Positions 7,831 to 19,310 of a DNA stretch of 41,908 bases are shown one piece after another. The notes below the pieces were generated by a model. That model saw only the letters and a list, made by a program, of their open reading frames with translations, did no database searches and was not told the DNA's origin. Position numbers and translations under genes: made by a program. Source of the stretch: Lachnoanaerobaculum orale (GTDB lineage: Bacteria; Bacillota; Clostridia; Lachnospirales; Lachnospiraceae); NCBI RefSeq assembly GCF_003862485.1, contig NZ_RRCM01000004.1, positions 1-41,908 on the forward strand. The letters run 5' to 3'. Each line of letters begins with the position of its first letter. The stretch's first letter is position 1.

Positions 7831-10800
7831 CTAAAAATCCTCTTTAATTATCTTCCACACCGCATCTATGCTGTGTCTGTTCTTTACATACTCTGTCGCT
7901 TCCATGTGCATATTCTTTAAAGCTTCCTTATCGGTATAGAGTGTGACACATTTTGTTATAAACTCATCAGGCTCATCCGCTATAAGCATCTGATTATATG
8001 AATTGTCTATGCCCTCCGCGCCTACACTTGTTGTGACCACCGGGTCGCCGTAGTAGAGAGCCTCTATTACCTTACCCTTGACTCCCGCTCCATACCTTAG
8101 AGGTACCACCACAAGTCTTACCTTGGTGTACAGCTCCTTTAACTCCTCTTCACTGACAAAGCCTTTGAAGATGATGCCCTTTGCCTCATTGTGCATTGCT
8201 TTGATCTCATCTGTAGCATTGGATCCGACTATATAAAACGGCGCTTTTATCTGTGCGTATATTTCATCCCACATACTCTCAAGGAAGTACTTCAAGGCAT
8301 CGGCATTCGGCGGATGTGAAAATCCTCCGACAAACAGTACACCCTCTCTGACATCCGGATTGTAATCTATATCCATAAACTTATCAAAGACGTAAGCTGT
8401 GATTGCCTTGGCGTTTATCTTCTTGTCAAAGGTATGTATGTAGTCCACCTCAACATTTGACGGATAGTAGCTTATGCTTGCCTTTCTCATAAGGTCAAGT
8501 TCCATACTCTTCCAGTATGCACTTGCATTCTTCTTCTCCACATCCCCGGTAAGCTCATACTCACGCCTCTCACGAAGGAAATGCAAATCATGTCCGTAGT
8601 ATATAACTTTGATATTTGTCTTTTCCCTTATAAAGTCGATATACTTTGTAGCGATATGAGGTCTGTTGAGGTAAGCAATATCAATATTTGACTGATTGTT
8701 TTCAATCCACTCAAAGATATTTGTTCTCATCTCATTGCCGTAGAGTACCTCGACTCCCATCTGCTCCAATATGGTGGTGTACGGCTCGGACTTTGCGAAA
8801 TTGTCAGGTAAGAACTTCACTACATATCCTCTTTCGATGAACATCTTTATATACTGGAATGTAGTCTTTGAGCCTGCATCCTTATCAAATGTAGGCACAT
8901 AGTGATCCACAAACAGAATAACCTTTTTGCCCCTGCTTCTTTCTCTGGCTCTGAAGGCATTCGGCACACCCACATTGTCATACTGATTTTTGAACTCCTC
9001 ACTCCACTTTTCCTGAAGCTTTTTGTTGTTCTCCACCTGATATCTCTTAAGTCCAGTACCGTTGACATCGGTACCGTTTGATACACCCTCAAAGTGAATT
9101 ACTACACTGAGCGGCTGATATACCACTCGTAAGTTTCTCTTTCTTACCTCAAAGGCAAGGTCCGAATCCTCACAGTAAGCAGGCGCGTATCTTGTATCAA
9201 ATCCGCCTATCTCTTCCCAAAGTTTTCTGCTAAGCATTATCGCGGCACCTGAGATATAGTCCACATCTCTTACATAGTTGTACTCAGGCTTGTTCGGGTC
9301 GTCACATCTGCCGTAGTTCCATCCGCTGCCGTCACTCCATATGATGCCTCCCGCCTCCTGAAGTCTGCCGTCAGGATATACAAGCTTGGATCCTACCATA
9401 CCTATGCTCTTATCTGACTCAAGCAGCTTTATAAGCGGAGGAAGCCAGTTCTTTTCCACTGTAGTATCATTGTTTAAGAAAAAGATGTACTCTCCCCTTG
9501 CCTTTTTCGCGGCATTGTTACAATTTTTCAAAAAGCCCTGATTGGTTTCATTTCTTGCAATCACGAGTCCCGATACAAACTTATCTATTTCACTTGTCGC
9601 ATCGGTTGAAACATCATCCGCAATTATCACTTCATAGCTGTATTCATCAGTATTTTCAAGCAGTGATACCAGACAGGCATAGGTATAATGTATCTGATTG
9701 TATACAGGTATGATAATACTTACCTTAGGGTTTTCCACATATGGGAAATTAAGCTTGCCCTTTTCTCTGTATATATCGCCTATCTTAAATTCGCCCTCAA
9801 TAAGATTCTTGCCTTCAGCGGAATGTGTAAGCTTGAAATATTTTATAGGGTGAGTAATACTCATTATCCTGTAGTTTAACTTCTTTCTCTCGACACTTCC
9901 CTTAGGATACTTTTTGTTGTAGATGGTACTAAGCTTTCTTCTGATTCTAAACGGTATAGAGAGGTTGCCGTTATATACATTCAGAGTCTTTGCAAGTTCT
10001 TCATTCTCATGCCTTAAATTGTCTATGATTATACCCAGATTATTGACATGATTGTCTGTCAGAGTTCTAAGCCTTGTCATCTCTTTTATAGCCAGTTCTC
10101 TGTCCTGATTTATCGCATCAAGCTCTCTTATCTTATTCTTTGCATACGGCAACTCCTTTAGAGCTTCAAGTCCCTCATTCAAGGTATCACGACTTACAGT
10201 CTCTACAAAGTAGTTATCAAGGTAAACTTCCTGATAATCTCCGTGCATATACTCTTGGAACTGCCTTTCGATAAAGTCAAGCCCGTCCATATCATCTATC
10301 TCAAACTTTAAGAGAAATTCTTCTTCACTTAAGCCAAACTTATCCTTAATCTTCTCTGCATTATTCTGATAGAAGTTATGCAATGCACGATACTTTATAA
10401 AGGTCTTTCTGTCATTTATAAAATCCATTGAGCTGTCATATACCCACTCACAGTCAATAGCTGTCAGTTTGTCACCTTCAAAAATAAAGTTGTCAAATAT
10501 CGCATCAAGGTTCAGCGCATCCTTATCTATTATCTTATCAATATACTCACAAAGCTTCTCAATGAATTTATCAAGGCTATACTCAATACACTCTTCACAT
10601 ACAGCACTTAAAGACTTTCCCTCAATAAACTCAAAGCTTATCTCTCCGGCATTTTTAAATACTCCCTTAAGTACATTTACATTGTCATTTTTGATGAGCT
10701 TTGACTTATCATACATACCTAAGATATGCGGAATACCGTCCTTTTTCAGCGCGGATTTTACAACATACTTCTTGTTATCTTTGCGCCTTATTTCAGTCTT

Positions 10801-11544
10801 TATCTGATATTTTAAAAGTCTTGTTCTGTTGTATTTTATATAGATGCTCTCTTCATCTCCACCTGATACTATGACATATGAGTTTGCAAAGCTGTCAAAA
10901 TCATTTGACTTTGCCGCTTCACAAAATCTGTCTCCGATATCCTTAAGTGCAAACTTAGGATAATCATATGCCTTTATCTGTGAGAGTTCACCGCCACTAG
11001 GCATCTCCTTATCTGAAAAGAGCTTATATACATATCTGTAATTAGGATAAGGATAATATGTATCGCTTTTGCCTATCCAATTTCTTACAGCTTTTACACT
11101 TAGTGCATTCTTATCACCAAACTCATCTTCAAAGTAATTAAGTCCATACCTGTTATCAAATACCAGCACAATCTTTTTATCAGGTTTTTTCACGCTCATA
11201 AGCTTAGATACCATATCACTGCCGTAGGCAATTACAGTATCAAACTCATTAAAATCTATGTTTTCAAAAGCTTTTATATACTCTATATTGCTTTCAAAAA
11301 CAGCCTTTATGCTTTCAAGTTTTTCAGGCTCTTCTTCATATACGTATACTTTTGATTTTTTTATCAAATCATCCAGTACGGCTACCTGACTTCCCAGAAA
11401 CAATGTTCTTCCCTTTATACTAATCCACTCGGTATTTCCAAGTGCCAAAGATGAGAAAAACGACAAGTTACAAAGACCCGGATTTTCCTTCAAAAGCCTG
11501 TATTCATCTTTTCCATACTTTTTTGCAAGTTCTAAAAGACCCAT
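7831..11544 (-). CDS. Multi-domain glycosyltransferase (kinase-like + GT2 + GT4), 1237 aa
   Basis: Predicted to build a rhamnose-containing surface polysaccharide. Modules in order: an N-terminal Rossmann/methyltransferase-like domain (about 1-190; degenerate, with DNRYGLNYFED resembling the NkyGLkYf motif of such proteins); a protein-kinase/APH-like domain (about 200-420) whose catalytic-loop equivalent reads LDAIFDNFIF and whose DFD-equivalent reads AIDCEW; a coiled coil (about 470-525); a GT2 glycosyltransferase (about 605-850) with PKVSIIIPVYN, the DD of IIADD, the NND metal motif (about 691) and the acceptor-site ED in YCEDSD; and a GT4 domain (about 875-1237) with the GKVIEALYYGDPVVTT nucleotide-sugar signature. 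The start MGLLELAKKYG follows AACGGGAGA. It is last in the operon, 11 nt after the ATPase gene. Confidence 0.8.
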   Translation of the reverse strand: MGLLELAKKYGKDEYRLLKENPGLCNLSFFSSLALGNTEWISIKGRTLFLGSQVAVLDDLIKKSKVYVYEEEPEKLESIKAVFESNIEYIKAFENIDFNEFDTVIAYGSDMVSKLMSVKKPDKKIVLVFDNRYGLNYFEDEFGDKNALSVKAVRNWIGKSDTYYPYPNYRYVYKLFSDKEMPSGGELSQIKAYDYPKFALKDIGDRFCEAAKSNDFDSFANSYVIVSGGDEESIYIKYNRTRLLKYQIKTEIRRKDNKKYVVKSALKKDGIPHILGMYDKSKLIKNDNVNVLKGVFKNAGEISFEFIEGKSLSAVCEECIEYSLDKFIEKLCEYIDKIIDKDALNLDAIFDNFIFEGDKLTAIDCEWVYDSSMDFINDRKTFIKYRALHNFYQNNAEKIKDKFGLSEEEFLLKFEIDDMDGLDFIERQFQEYMHGDYQEVYLDNYFVETVSRDTLNEGLEALKELPYAKNKIRELDAINQDRELAIKEMTRLRTLTDNHVNNLGIIIDNLRHENEELAKTLNVYNGNLSIPFRIRRKLSTIYNKKYPKGSVERKKLNYRIMSITHPIKYFKLTHSAEGKNLIEGEFKIGDIYREKGKLNFPYVENPKVSIIIPVYNQIHYTYACLVSLLENTDEYSYEVIIADDVSTDATSEIDKFVSGLVIARNETNQGFLKNCNNAAKKARGEYIFFLNNDTTVEKNWLPPLIKLLESDKSIGMVGSKLVYPDGRLQEAGGIIWSDGSGWNYGRCDDPNKPEYNYVRDVDYISGAAIMLSRKLWEEIGGFDTRYAPAYCEDSDLAFEVRKRNLRVVYQPLSVVIHFEGVSNGTDVNGTGLKRYQVENNKKLQEKWSEEFKNQYDNVGVPNAFRARERSRGKKVILFVDHYVPTFDKDAGSKTTFQYIKMFIERGYVVKFLPDNFAKSEPYTTILEQMGVEVLYGNEMRTNIFEWIENNQSNIDIAYLNRPHIATKYIDFIREKTNIKVIYYGHDLHFLRERREYELTGDVEKKNASAYWKSMELDLMRKASISYYPSNVEVDYIHTFDKKINAKAITAYVFDKFMDIDYNPDVREGVLFVGGFSHPPNADALKYFLESMWDEIYAQIKAPFYIVGSNATDEIKAMHNEAKGIIFKGFVSEEELKELYTKVRLVVVPLRYGAGVKGKVIEALYYGDPVVTTSVGAEGIDNSYNQMLIADEPDEFITKCVTLYTDKEALKNMHMEATEYVKNRHSIDAVWKIIKEDF

Positions 11545-11555
11545 TTTCTCTCCCG

Positions 11556-12884
11556 TTATTTGCTATTTTGAGTAAGCTTTACTTTCGACTCCATATCATA
11601 TACACCTACAGTGTTCTTGTTTGAGATAACTGTAATGAATGTCACATCGTATAATCTGTGATAAACCACATGTGTACCGTTCTCAAATCCGGTACAGCTC
11701 ATACTTAGAAGATACTCACCGCCCTGTAAGGTCATCTTCTGCTTAAACTCCACCACCGCATCATCGCCGGGCTTTACAGGTTTTACCTCCACTCCTTCAA
11801 ACATTGTATTGGTTCCTGTAAGTTCGGTACCCTTTTTATCCTTGATGGTAAATGTGAATATAGGTGACTCGATATTTGCATTAAACTTTATCTTCTCTCT
11901 GATTGTAAACTCCTCACCTTTTAGTAAAAGGTTGGTCAGCTCACCCTTTGAGTCCAATATTCCAAGGTCATAAATTTCCGCCCTGCCGTCACCGTACTCT
12001 GTCTTATTCGGATTGATTGACATCTTTTCCTTCATAAGTCCGTCATGTTCTTTTACATGTGTCTTGTTGATGTCATTGTTTAATTCCATCATATCCGCAA
12101 AATTACTGTCAAGCCTCTTTGCAAGGTCCGCTTCAAGGTCATCCATTCTTCCTGCCAGTATCTTCTTGTACAAATCCACCATCTCTCCGGCAGGTCCTTC
12201 CGCCAAGAATTTTCCCTTATTAAGAAGTATTACCTTGTCACAATATTTTATTACACTTCCCATATCATGGGTTACCATAAGTATGGTTGTACCTGTCTTT
12301 CTTATCTCTTCCATTCTCCTGTAACACTTGGCCTGGAAGAAAACGTCTCCTACGGAAAGCGCCTCATCCACTATCAATATTTCAGGTTCCACATTGATTG
12401 CAAGTGCAAAGGCAAGTCGCACAAACATACCTGATGAATAGGTCTTTACAGGCTGATATACAAAATCGCCTATATCCGCAAACTCAAGTATCTCATCAAG
12501 CTTTTCATCCATTTGCGCCTTTGAAAATCCCATCATTGTGCCGTTCATGTAGATATTTTCAATACCTGTGTAGTCCATGTTAAAACCTGCACCAAGCTCA
12601 AGAAGTGCTGATATATTGCCGTCCACTTCCACGCTTCCTGTGGTGGGATTTAATACACCTGTTATTATCTTAAGTATGGTGGACTTTCCCGAACCGTTTG
12701 TTCCGATAATGCCCACCGTAGAACCCTTCTCTACAGAAAAGGATATTTTATCCAGGGCAAAAAATTCCTTATGATATTTTTTATGTGTAAGGGAAATACT
12801 TTCCTTTAACCTGTCTATAGGCTTATCATACAGTCTGTAAATCTTTGTTACATCACAGACATTTATTGCTAAATTGCTCTGCAT
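11556..12884 (-). CDS. Polysaccharide ABC transporter ATP-binding protein (Wzt/TagH-like)
   Basis: Energises export of a lipid-linked polysaccharide together with the permease at 12893. Walker A is GTNGSGKST (61-69), the signature is YSSGMFVRLA (149-158), Walker B with catalytic Glu is ILIVDEAL (169-176), and the switch His is in VTHD (about 206). The 442-residue length exceeds a bare ATPase. The extra ~190 C-terminal residues are beta-rich and resemble the Wzt carbohydrate-binding domain, which recognises the chain terminus and gates export. It starts 8 nt after the permease stop with AAGGAGAAGTATGC spacing, so it is co-transcribed. Confidence 0.88.
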   Translation of the reverse strand: MQSNLAINVCDVTKIYRLYDKPIDRLKESISLTHKKYHKEFFALDKISFSVEKGSTVGIIGTNGSGKSTILKIITGVLNPTTGSVEVDGNISALLELGAGFNMDYTGIENIYMNGTMMGFSKAQMDEKLDEILEFADIGDFVYQPVKTYSSGMFVRLAFALAINVEPEILIVDEALSVGDVFFQAKCYRRMEEIRKTGTTILMVTHDMGSVIKYCDKVILLNKGKFLAEGPAGEMVDLYKKILAGRMDDLEADLAKRLDSNFADMMELNNDINKTHVKEHDGLMKEKMSINPNKTEYGDGRAEIYDLGILDSKGELTNLLLKGEEFTIREKIKFNANIESPIFTFTIKDKKGTELTGTNTMFEGVEVKPVKPGDDAVVEFKQKMTLQGGEYLLSMSCTGFENGTHVVYHRLYDVTFITVISNKNTVGVYDMESKVKLTQNSK

Positions 12885-12892
12885 ACTTCTCC

Positions 12893-13714
12893 TTATAATA
12901 CATCTGAAAAATGCGGTCTTAACTTATTGAAAAGTCTAAGTCCGATAAATAAAAGTACTATGGTGACCAACCAAAAATATAGTGTAAGTCCCGGTCTTTC
13001 AAAAAAGTAGTTGCCTCTTAGGATACTGTCTCTGTAACCCACCACCACATAGTACACAGGATTCAGCTTCATTATCGTCTCCACTTTTGAAGGAAAATAA
13101 CTGAACATTGTAGGGTCCCACATAATCGGTGTCATCCACATGCCAAACTGCAGTGCGATACCCACTATCTGAGCCATATCCTTAAAGAATACATTGATTG
13201 CACAGGTTATATATATAATTGAAAGTGCAAATACCGAAAGGCAGAAGCTGTAGTATATTATTCCTATCCAGCTTGCCATAGGCAGTCTGCCAAATGCCAA
13301 TGTCATTACAAGCATTATAACCACGAAGATTCCATGTACTATCAGGCATGAAATCACCTTGATTACAGGAAGTATCGACACATTAAATACTACCTTTTTT
13401 ACCAGATAATTGTATTCCGAAAGTACCGAAGTACCCAAGTTAAGTGACTCCGCAAAGAAAAACCAAGGTACGATTCCCGGTACAAGCCATACTACATAAG
13501 GCACTCCCGGCACAGGCGGCACACTTTTAAATCCCATTTGGAAAATCAAAAAGTATATAAGTACCGTTACCACCGGCTGCACAAACATCCATGCCACGCC
13601 AAAATAGGACCCGACAAAGCGCTTCCTAAAATCGGCCTTTGCCAAATCCCATATGATATTTCTTGATTTTAATATTTCTCGTATAAGCGATATTATATTC
13701 ATATCCGTTTCCAT
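12893..13714 (-). CDS. Polysaccharide ABC-2 type permease (Wzm-like)
   Basis: Six-helix membrane partner of the Wzt-like ATPase, exporting the O-antigen- or rhamnan-like polymer. The N-terminal amphipathic helix (IREILKSRNIIWDLAKADFRKRF) and the gate segment GVAWMFVQPVVTVLIYFLIFQ are typical of the family. It has 273 residues; ATG 13714 or the internal ATG giving MNIISLIRE (13702) are both possible. It lies 11 nt after rfbC. Confidence 0.88.
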   Translation of the reverse strand: METDMNIISLIREILKSRNIIWDLAKADFRKRFVGSYFGVAWMFVQPVVTVLIYFLIFQMGFKSVPPVPGVPYVVWLVPGIVPWFFFAESLNLGTSVLSEYNYLVKKVVFNVSILPVIKVISCLIVHGIFVVIMLVMTLAFGRLPMASWIGIIYYSFCLSVFALSIIYITCAINVFFKDMAQIVGIALQFGMWMTPIMWDPTMFSYFPSKVETIMKLNPVYYVVVGYRDSILRGNYFFERPGLTLYFWLVTIVLLFIGLRLFNKLRPHFSDVL

Positions 13715-13725
13715 TCGTTATTTTA

Positions 13726-14277
13726 TTAGAACTTGAATGTCTCCTTCAGTCCTTTCCACTTTGTATCCTTCTCAGACATGATTAGGTTGAGCCCTTCTAT
13801 CGGCCAATCTATACCTATATCAGGGTCGTCATACTTAAGTCCGCCCTCATCATTAGGATGGTAGAAGTCGGTACACTTATATGCAAATACCGCCTCATCT
13901 GAAAGTACTACAAATCCGTGTGCAAATCCCTTCGGTATATAAAACTGCTTCTTGTTCTCGTCTGAAAGTACTACACCGAAATACTTGCCGTACGTCTTTG
14001 AGTCTTTTCTTAAGTCCACAGCCACATCGTATACCTCACCGCTTAGAACTCTTACAAGTTTACCCTGCGGATGTTCCTTTTGAAAATGTAAGCCTCTCAG
14101 TACTCCCTTTGAAGACTTTGACTGATTGTCCTGTACAAACTCCATGTCAAGACCGGCCTCTGTAAAATCATTTTTATTATATGTCTCTACAAAGTAACCT
14201 CTGTCATCCTTAAACACTGTAGGAGTTATCACACAGAGTCCTTCTATATCACATCTTTCAACTTTGATCTTTCCCAT
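13726..14277 (-). CDS. rfbC: dTDP-4-dehydrorhamnose 3,5-epimerase
   Basis: Third step of dTDP-L-rhamnose synthesis: epimerises dTDP-4-keto-6-deoxyglucose at C3 and C5. The 183-residue cupin protein shows the family signature DDRGYFVETY, QDNQSKSSKGVLRGLHFQ (with the catalytic His in GLHFQ), the catalytic Tyr/Asp region and IPKGFAHGFVVLS. First gene of the polysaccharide operon, preceded by GAGGTG and a strong promoter. No rfbA, rfbB or rfbD is present here, so the rest of the pathway must lie elsewhere. Its presence indicates that the exported polymer contains rhamnose. Confidence 0.93.
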   Translation of the reverse strand: MGKIKVERCDIEGLCVITPTVFKDDRGYFVETYNKNDFTEAGLDMEFVQDNQSKSSKGVLRGLHFQKEHPQGKLVRVLSGEVYDVAVDLRKDSKTYGKYFGVVLSDENKKQFYIPKGFAHGFVVLSDEAVFAYKCTDFYHPNDEGGLKYDDPDIGIDWPIEGLNLIMSEKDTKWKGLKETFKF

Positions 14278-14312
14278 AAATACACCTCGTTATTAGCTTT
14301 ATTCTGACCTTG

Positions 14313-14341
14313 ATTATACTTCACAGCTGTATATACGTCAA
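14313..14341 (-). promoter_or_regulatory. Promoter of the polysaccharide operon
   Basis: On the minus strand TTGACG (14336-14341), 17-bp spacer, TATAAT (14313-14318): near consensus. It reads into rfbC with a leader of about 30 nt. Confidence 0.85.
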
Positions 14342-14349
14342 ATACGAAC

Positions 14350-14385
14350 GTAAAAGAAGCCACGAGTTATAATCCCGTGACTTCC
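14350..14385 (-). terminator. Terminator of the heat-shock operon
   Basis: GAAG-TCACG / CGTGG-CTTC stem on the minus strand followed by TTTTA, downstream of dnaJ and just upstream of the rfbC promoter. Confidence 0.7.
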
Positions 14386-14409
14386 AAACAATAAATGTTT
14401 TATAAAATA

Positions 14410-15519
14410 TTATTTATTCATTGTAGCATCAAAAGCCTCAAGTGCGGCCTTCTGCTCTTTTGTAAGCTTTGTAGGTACAGACACCACCAATGTAATATAG
14501 TGGTCACCTCGTACATTCTTATTTCTGAGAGAAGGAACACCCTTGCCCTTTAATCTGACTCTGCTGTCTGTCTGTGTACCTGCTTTAATAGATACGTCCA
14601 CATCACCGTCCACAGTCTTTACTCTGATACTGCCTCCAAGTGCGGCCTTTGCAAAGCTTATCGGCACTGTGGAATATATATTTGTATCCTGACGCTTGAA
14701 TATAGGATGAGGGCTTACAATCACCTCTACAAGCAAATCTCCTCTAGGTCCGCCGTTTACTCCCGGCTCACCTCCGCCTGCAACTCTTACAGACATACCG
14801 TTGTCAACACCTGCCGGTATATTCACCTCAAATTTCTTCTTGGTCTGAATATAACCGTTTCCGTGACAGTCAGGACATTTATCCTTTATAATCTTTCCGG
14901 TGCCGCCGCAGTCAGGACAGGTCTTTACATTCTGCATAGTTCCAAATATTGTCTGCTGCGAATATCTTATCTGTCCCTTACCGTTACACTTCGGACATGT
15001 AGTAGGTGAAGTACCCGCCTTGGCACCGCTTCCGTGACAGGTAGCACATTCGTCCTTGTAGTTGACGGTAACATCTCTCTTACATCCGAAAACAGCCTCT
15101 TCAAATGTAAGCCTTACCGCAACTTTGACATTGGCACCCTTCATAGGTCCATTTCTTGTGGCCCTGCCTGCGCCGCCGCCACCGAACATTCCTCCAAACA
15201 AGTCTCCGAAGATATCGTCACCGCTAAAGTCAAAGCCTGAGAAGCCTCCGAATCCGCCAAAGCCGCCGGCTCCCGCACCTGCTCCACCGTCAAAGGCAGC
15301 ATGACCGAATTGGTCATACTGTCTTCTCTTTTCAGGATCGCTTAGTACAGCATACGCTTCACCGGCTTCCTTGAACTTTTTCTCAGCTTCGGGATTGTCC
15401 GGGTTTGCATCCGGATGATACTTCTTTGCCAGCGCTCTATATGCTTTTTTTATTGCAGAGTCATCAGCGTTTTTGTCAACGCCAAGTACTTCATAGTAAT
15501 CTCTTTTGCTCTCTGCCAT
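14410..15519 (-). CDS. dnaJ: Chaperone protein DnaJ
   Basis: Hsp40 co-chaperone that delivers clients to DnaK and stimulates its ATPase. The J domain (about 1-70) has the HPD motif at 35-37. A Gly/Phe-rich linker (about 75-120) follows, then four zinc-binding CXXCXGXG repeats ([32 protein letters not shown]) and two C-terminal beta domains. The 369-residue length is standard for a type I DnaJ. It lies 15 nt after dnaK with a GGAG-containing gap and is the last gene of the class I heat-shock operon. Confidence 0.96.
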   Translation of the reverse strand: MAESKRDYYEVLGVDKNADDSAIKKAYRALAKKYHPDANPDNPEAEKKFKEAGEAYAVLSDPEKRRQYDQFGHAAFDGGAGAGAGGFGGFGGFSGFDFSGDDIFGDLFGGMFGGGGAGRATRNGPMKGANVKVAVRLTFEEAVFGCKRDVTVNYKDECATCHGSGAKAGTSPTTCPKCNGKGQIRYSQQTIFGTMQNVKTCPDCGGTGKIIKDKCPDCHGNGYIQTKKKFEVNIPAGVDNGMSVRVAGGGEPGVNGGPRGDLLVEVIVSPHPIFKRQDTNIYSTVPISFAKAALGGSIRVKTVDGDVDVSIKAGTQTDSRVRLKGKGVPSLRNKNVRGDHYITLVVSVPTKLTKEQKAALEAFDATMNK

Positions 15520-15534
15520 CCTTTGCTCTCCTTA

Positions 15535-17457
<1,923 letters not shown>

Positions 17458-17482
17458 TTACAGTGTAAAATATATTGTCAAC

Positions 17483-18100
17483 TTAGTTGGCAACCTTTAC
17501 CATACTATGTCTAAGAACAGAGTCCTTATACATATATCCCTTTAAAAGTTCCTCTGCAACCACATTCTCACCAAGACTTTCATCTTCAATATGCATCACT
17601 GCATTGTGAAAGTTCGGGTCAAATGCCTGCCCTACACAATCAATAGGTTTTACTCCCAAATCCTCAAGAGTCTTTTTTAACTGATTGTATATCATTGTAA
17701 TTCCGTCTGCGAATGCCTTACCGTCTCCTTCCTTAGGTGCCGCAACCATCGCTCGTTCGAAATTGTCAACTATCGGCAAAATCTTTTCCGCAATACTTCT
17801 TGCACCCATATCAAACATGGTCGCTTTTTCCTTCTCGCTTCGCTTTCTGAAATTATCAAACTCCGCCATGCTTCTTTTGAGTCTGTCCGTCAAATCCGCA
17901 ATGGCAATATCTTTTTTATCCTGCTTTTCTTCAAGATTTTCGTCACTGAAAGCCTCATCCACTTCAGCTTCCATAGCTGCCGCCTTTGCCGCCGCTTCCT
18001 CAGGAGTTTCGTCGGCTTCTGTATCAACTTTACTTGCTTCTTCGCCCTCTAAAACTTCCTTGTTTTCTTCCTGTTCTCTTTTAAAATCTTTTTCTTCCAC
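17483..18100 (-). CDS. grpE: Nucleotide exchange factor GrpE
   Basis: Releases ADP from DnaK. It has an acidic, low-complexity N-terminal region (about 1-65, rich in Glu/Ala), a long coiled coil (DLTDRLKRSMAEFDNFRKRSEKEK), the dimer region and a beta-wing with FDPNFHNAVM and GYMYKDSVLRHSMV. I choose the GTG start at 18100: AAGGAG (18107-18112) sits exactly 6 nt upstream, so the gene starts 10 nt after the hrcA stop. A longer in-frame start at 18136 would overlap hrcA and lacks a Shine-Dalgarno. The result is 205 residues. Confidence 0.93.
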   Translation of the reverse strand: MEEKDFKREQEENKEVLEGEEASKVDTEADETPEEAAAKAAAMEAEVDEAFSDENLEEKQDKKDIAIADLTDRLKRSMAEFDNFRKRSEKEKATMFDMGARSIAEKILPIVDNFERAMVAAPKEGDGKAFADGITMIYNQLKKTLEDLGVKPIDCVGQAFDPNFHNAVMHIEDESLGENVVAEELLKGYMYKDSVLRHSMVKVAN

Positions 18101-18110
18101 AGCCCTCTCC

Positions 18111-19142
18111 TTATTCATCATTTTTAAACTGCTCATCCAAAGATGCCATTACAGTCTTTACAGTCTTCAGTACCTTTTCATAGTCCATCCTCTTCGGTCC
18201 TACTATACCGATAGTACCTCTAAGTCCTTCGCCTATTTCATAATTGGCTGTAACTACTGAAAGATCTCTCATATCTGAAACCGGTACCTCGTTTCCTATG
18301 TAAACTTTGATACCGTCCTTGTCATCGTCACAAACCTTTGCAAGCATCTCCTTCAGCTTATCCTTTTCCTCAAAAGCATCCACAAGCTGACTTGCCTTTT
18401 CTCTGTCGGATATTTCAGGATACTTGAAAATATTTGTCGTACCGCTTATATATATCTCCAGATTGTCGGTAGCACTTTCAAACACCGCCGCAACCTCTCT
18501 CAAAACCTTATCAACTATATCTCCGTAAACTCCGGCATCCGTTCGTAACTTGTTCATAATGCTTAAGCTTATCTCTTCTACAGTGAGTCCGTTTAGAGAA
18601 GTATTTATAAGAAGATTCAAATTTAAAATCTCACTGTCGGATATTTCACTGTCGATATCTATTATCTTATTGTTGATAATATTTCCTTCAGCTACCGTAA
18701 CAAGCAGAAGCTTAAATCTGTCCATCTTTGAGAGCTGCAAAAACTTTACTTTATTTGAGTGAATAGTAGGTCCTGATATCATTGCGGCATAATTGGTATC
18801 TCTTGCAATTATCTTTGCCAACTGCTTTAAGACATTTTCCAATCTGTCCACCTTTTTGAACATCAGATCCTTGAACTCCTCAGTCTCTATCTCCTTTTCT
18901 CTCAAGATCTCATCTACATAAAATCTGTATCCCTTATCTGAAGGAATTCGTCCTGCCGAAGTATGCGGCTGTAAAATATAGCCCATCTCTTCAAGGTCGC
19001 TCATCTCATTTCTTATAGTAGCGGAACTTAAGTTTAATTCAGGGAGCTTTGAAATAGTTCTTGAACCGACCGGCTCCCCGGTTTCCATATAGTTCTTTAT
19101 GATAGCTTTTAAAATAATCGCTTTCCTGTCATCTGAATCCAT
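18111..19142 (-). CDS. hrcA: Heat-inducible transcription repressor HrcA
   Basis: Represses class I heat-shock genes by binding CIRCE; its folding depends on GroEL. It has an N-terminal winged helix (RKAIILKAIIKNYMETGEPVGSRTI, then SSATIRNEMSDLEEMGY), the conserved HTSAGRIPSDKGYR loop, and a GAF-like C-terminal domain. I start at ATG 19142 because AGGGAGGAG lies directly upstream; the in-frame extension upstream runs through CIRCE and is unlikely to be translated. The length is 343 residues. First gene of hrcA-grpE-dnaK-dnaJ and autoregulated through CIRCE at 19165-19191. Confidence 0.95.
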   Translation of the reverse strand: MDSDDRKAIILKAIIKNYMETGEPVGSRTISKLPELNLSSATIRNEMSDLEEMGYILQPHTSAGRIPSDKGYRFYVDEILREKEIETEEFKDLMFKKVDRLENVLKQLAKIIARDTNYAAMISGPTIHSNKVKFLQLSKMDRFKLLLVTVAEGNIINNKIIDIDSEISDSEILNLNLLINTSLNGLTVEEISLSIMNKLRTDAGVYGDIVDKVLREVAAVFESATDNLEIYISGTTNIFKYPEISDREKASQLVDAFEEKDKLKEMLAKVCDDDKDGIKVYIGNEVPVSDMRDLSVVTANYEIGEGLRGTIGIVGPKRMDYEKVLKTVKTVMASLDEQFKNDE

Positions 19143-19164
19143 TCGCTCCTCCCTTCTTTGTTTG

Positions 19165-19191
19165 TTAGCACTCACTTATGTAGAGTGCTAA
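19165..19191 (-). promoter_or_regulatory. CIRCE operator
   Basis: TTAGCACTC-N9-GAGTGCTAA, a perfect 27-bp CIRCE inverted repeat between the promoter and the hrcA ATG. HrcA binding here represses the whole operon at normal temperature. Confidence 0.97.
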
Positions 19192-19203
19192 TCTCTATTA
19201 GCT

Positions 19204-19232
19204 ACTATATTCTATATATAAGGATTTGTCAA
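19204..19232 (-). promoter_or_regulatory. Promoter of the hrcA operon
   Basis: On the minus strand TTGACA (19227-19232), 17-bp spacer, TATAGT (19204-19209). The transcription start would fall a few bases before CIRCE, so CIRCE is part of the mRNA leader. Confidence 0.85.
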
Positions 19233-19256
19233 CAACTTTTTTCAAAAAAATTTGCA

Positions 19257-19292
19257 TAAAAAAACTCCCAACTTTTTTGAGTTGAGAGTTTT
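19257..19292 (-). terminator. Terminator after the NSS transporter
   Basis: On the minus strand AACTCTCAACT-loop-AGTTGGGAGTT followed by a TTTTTT run. It ends the tnaA-transporter transcript. Confidence 0.8.
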
Positions 19293-19310
19293 ATAAAATA
19301 TGTAATAAAA

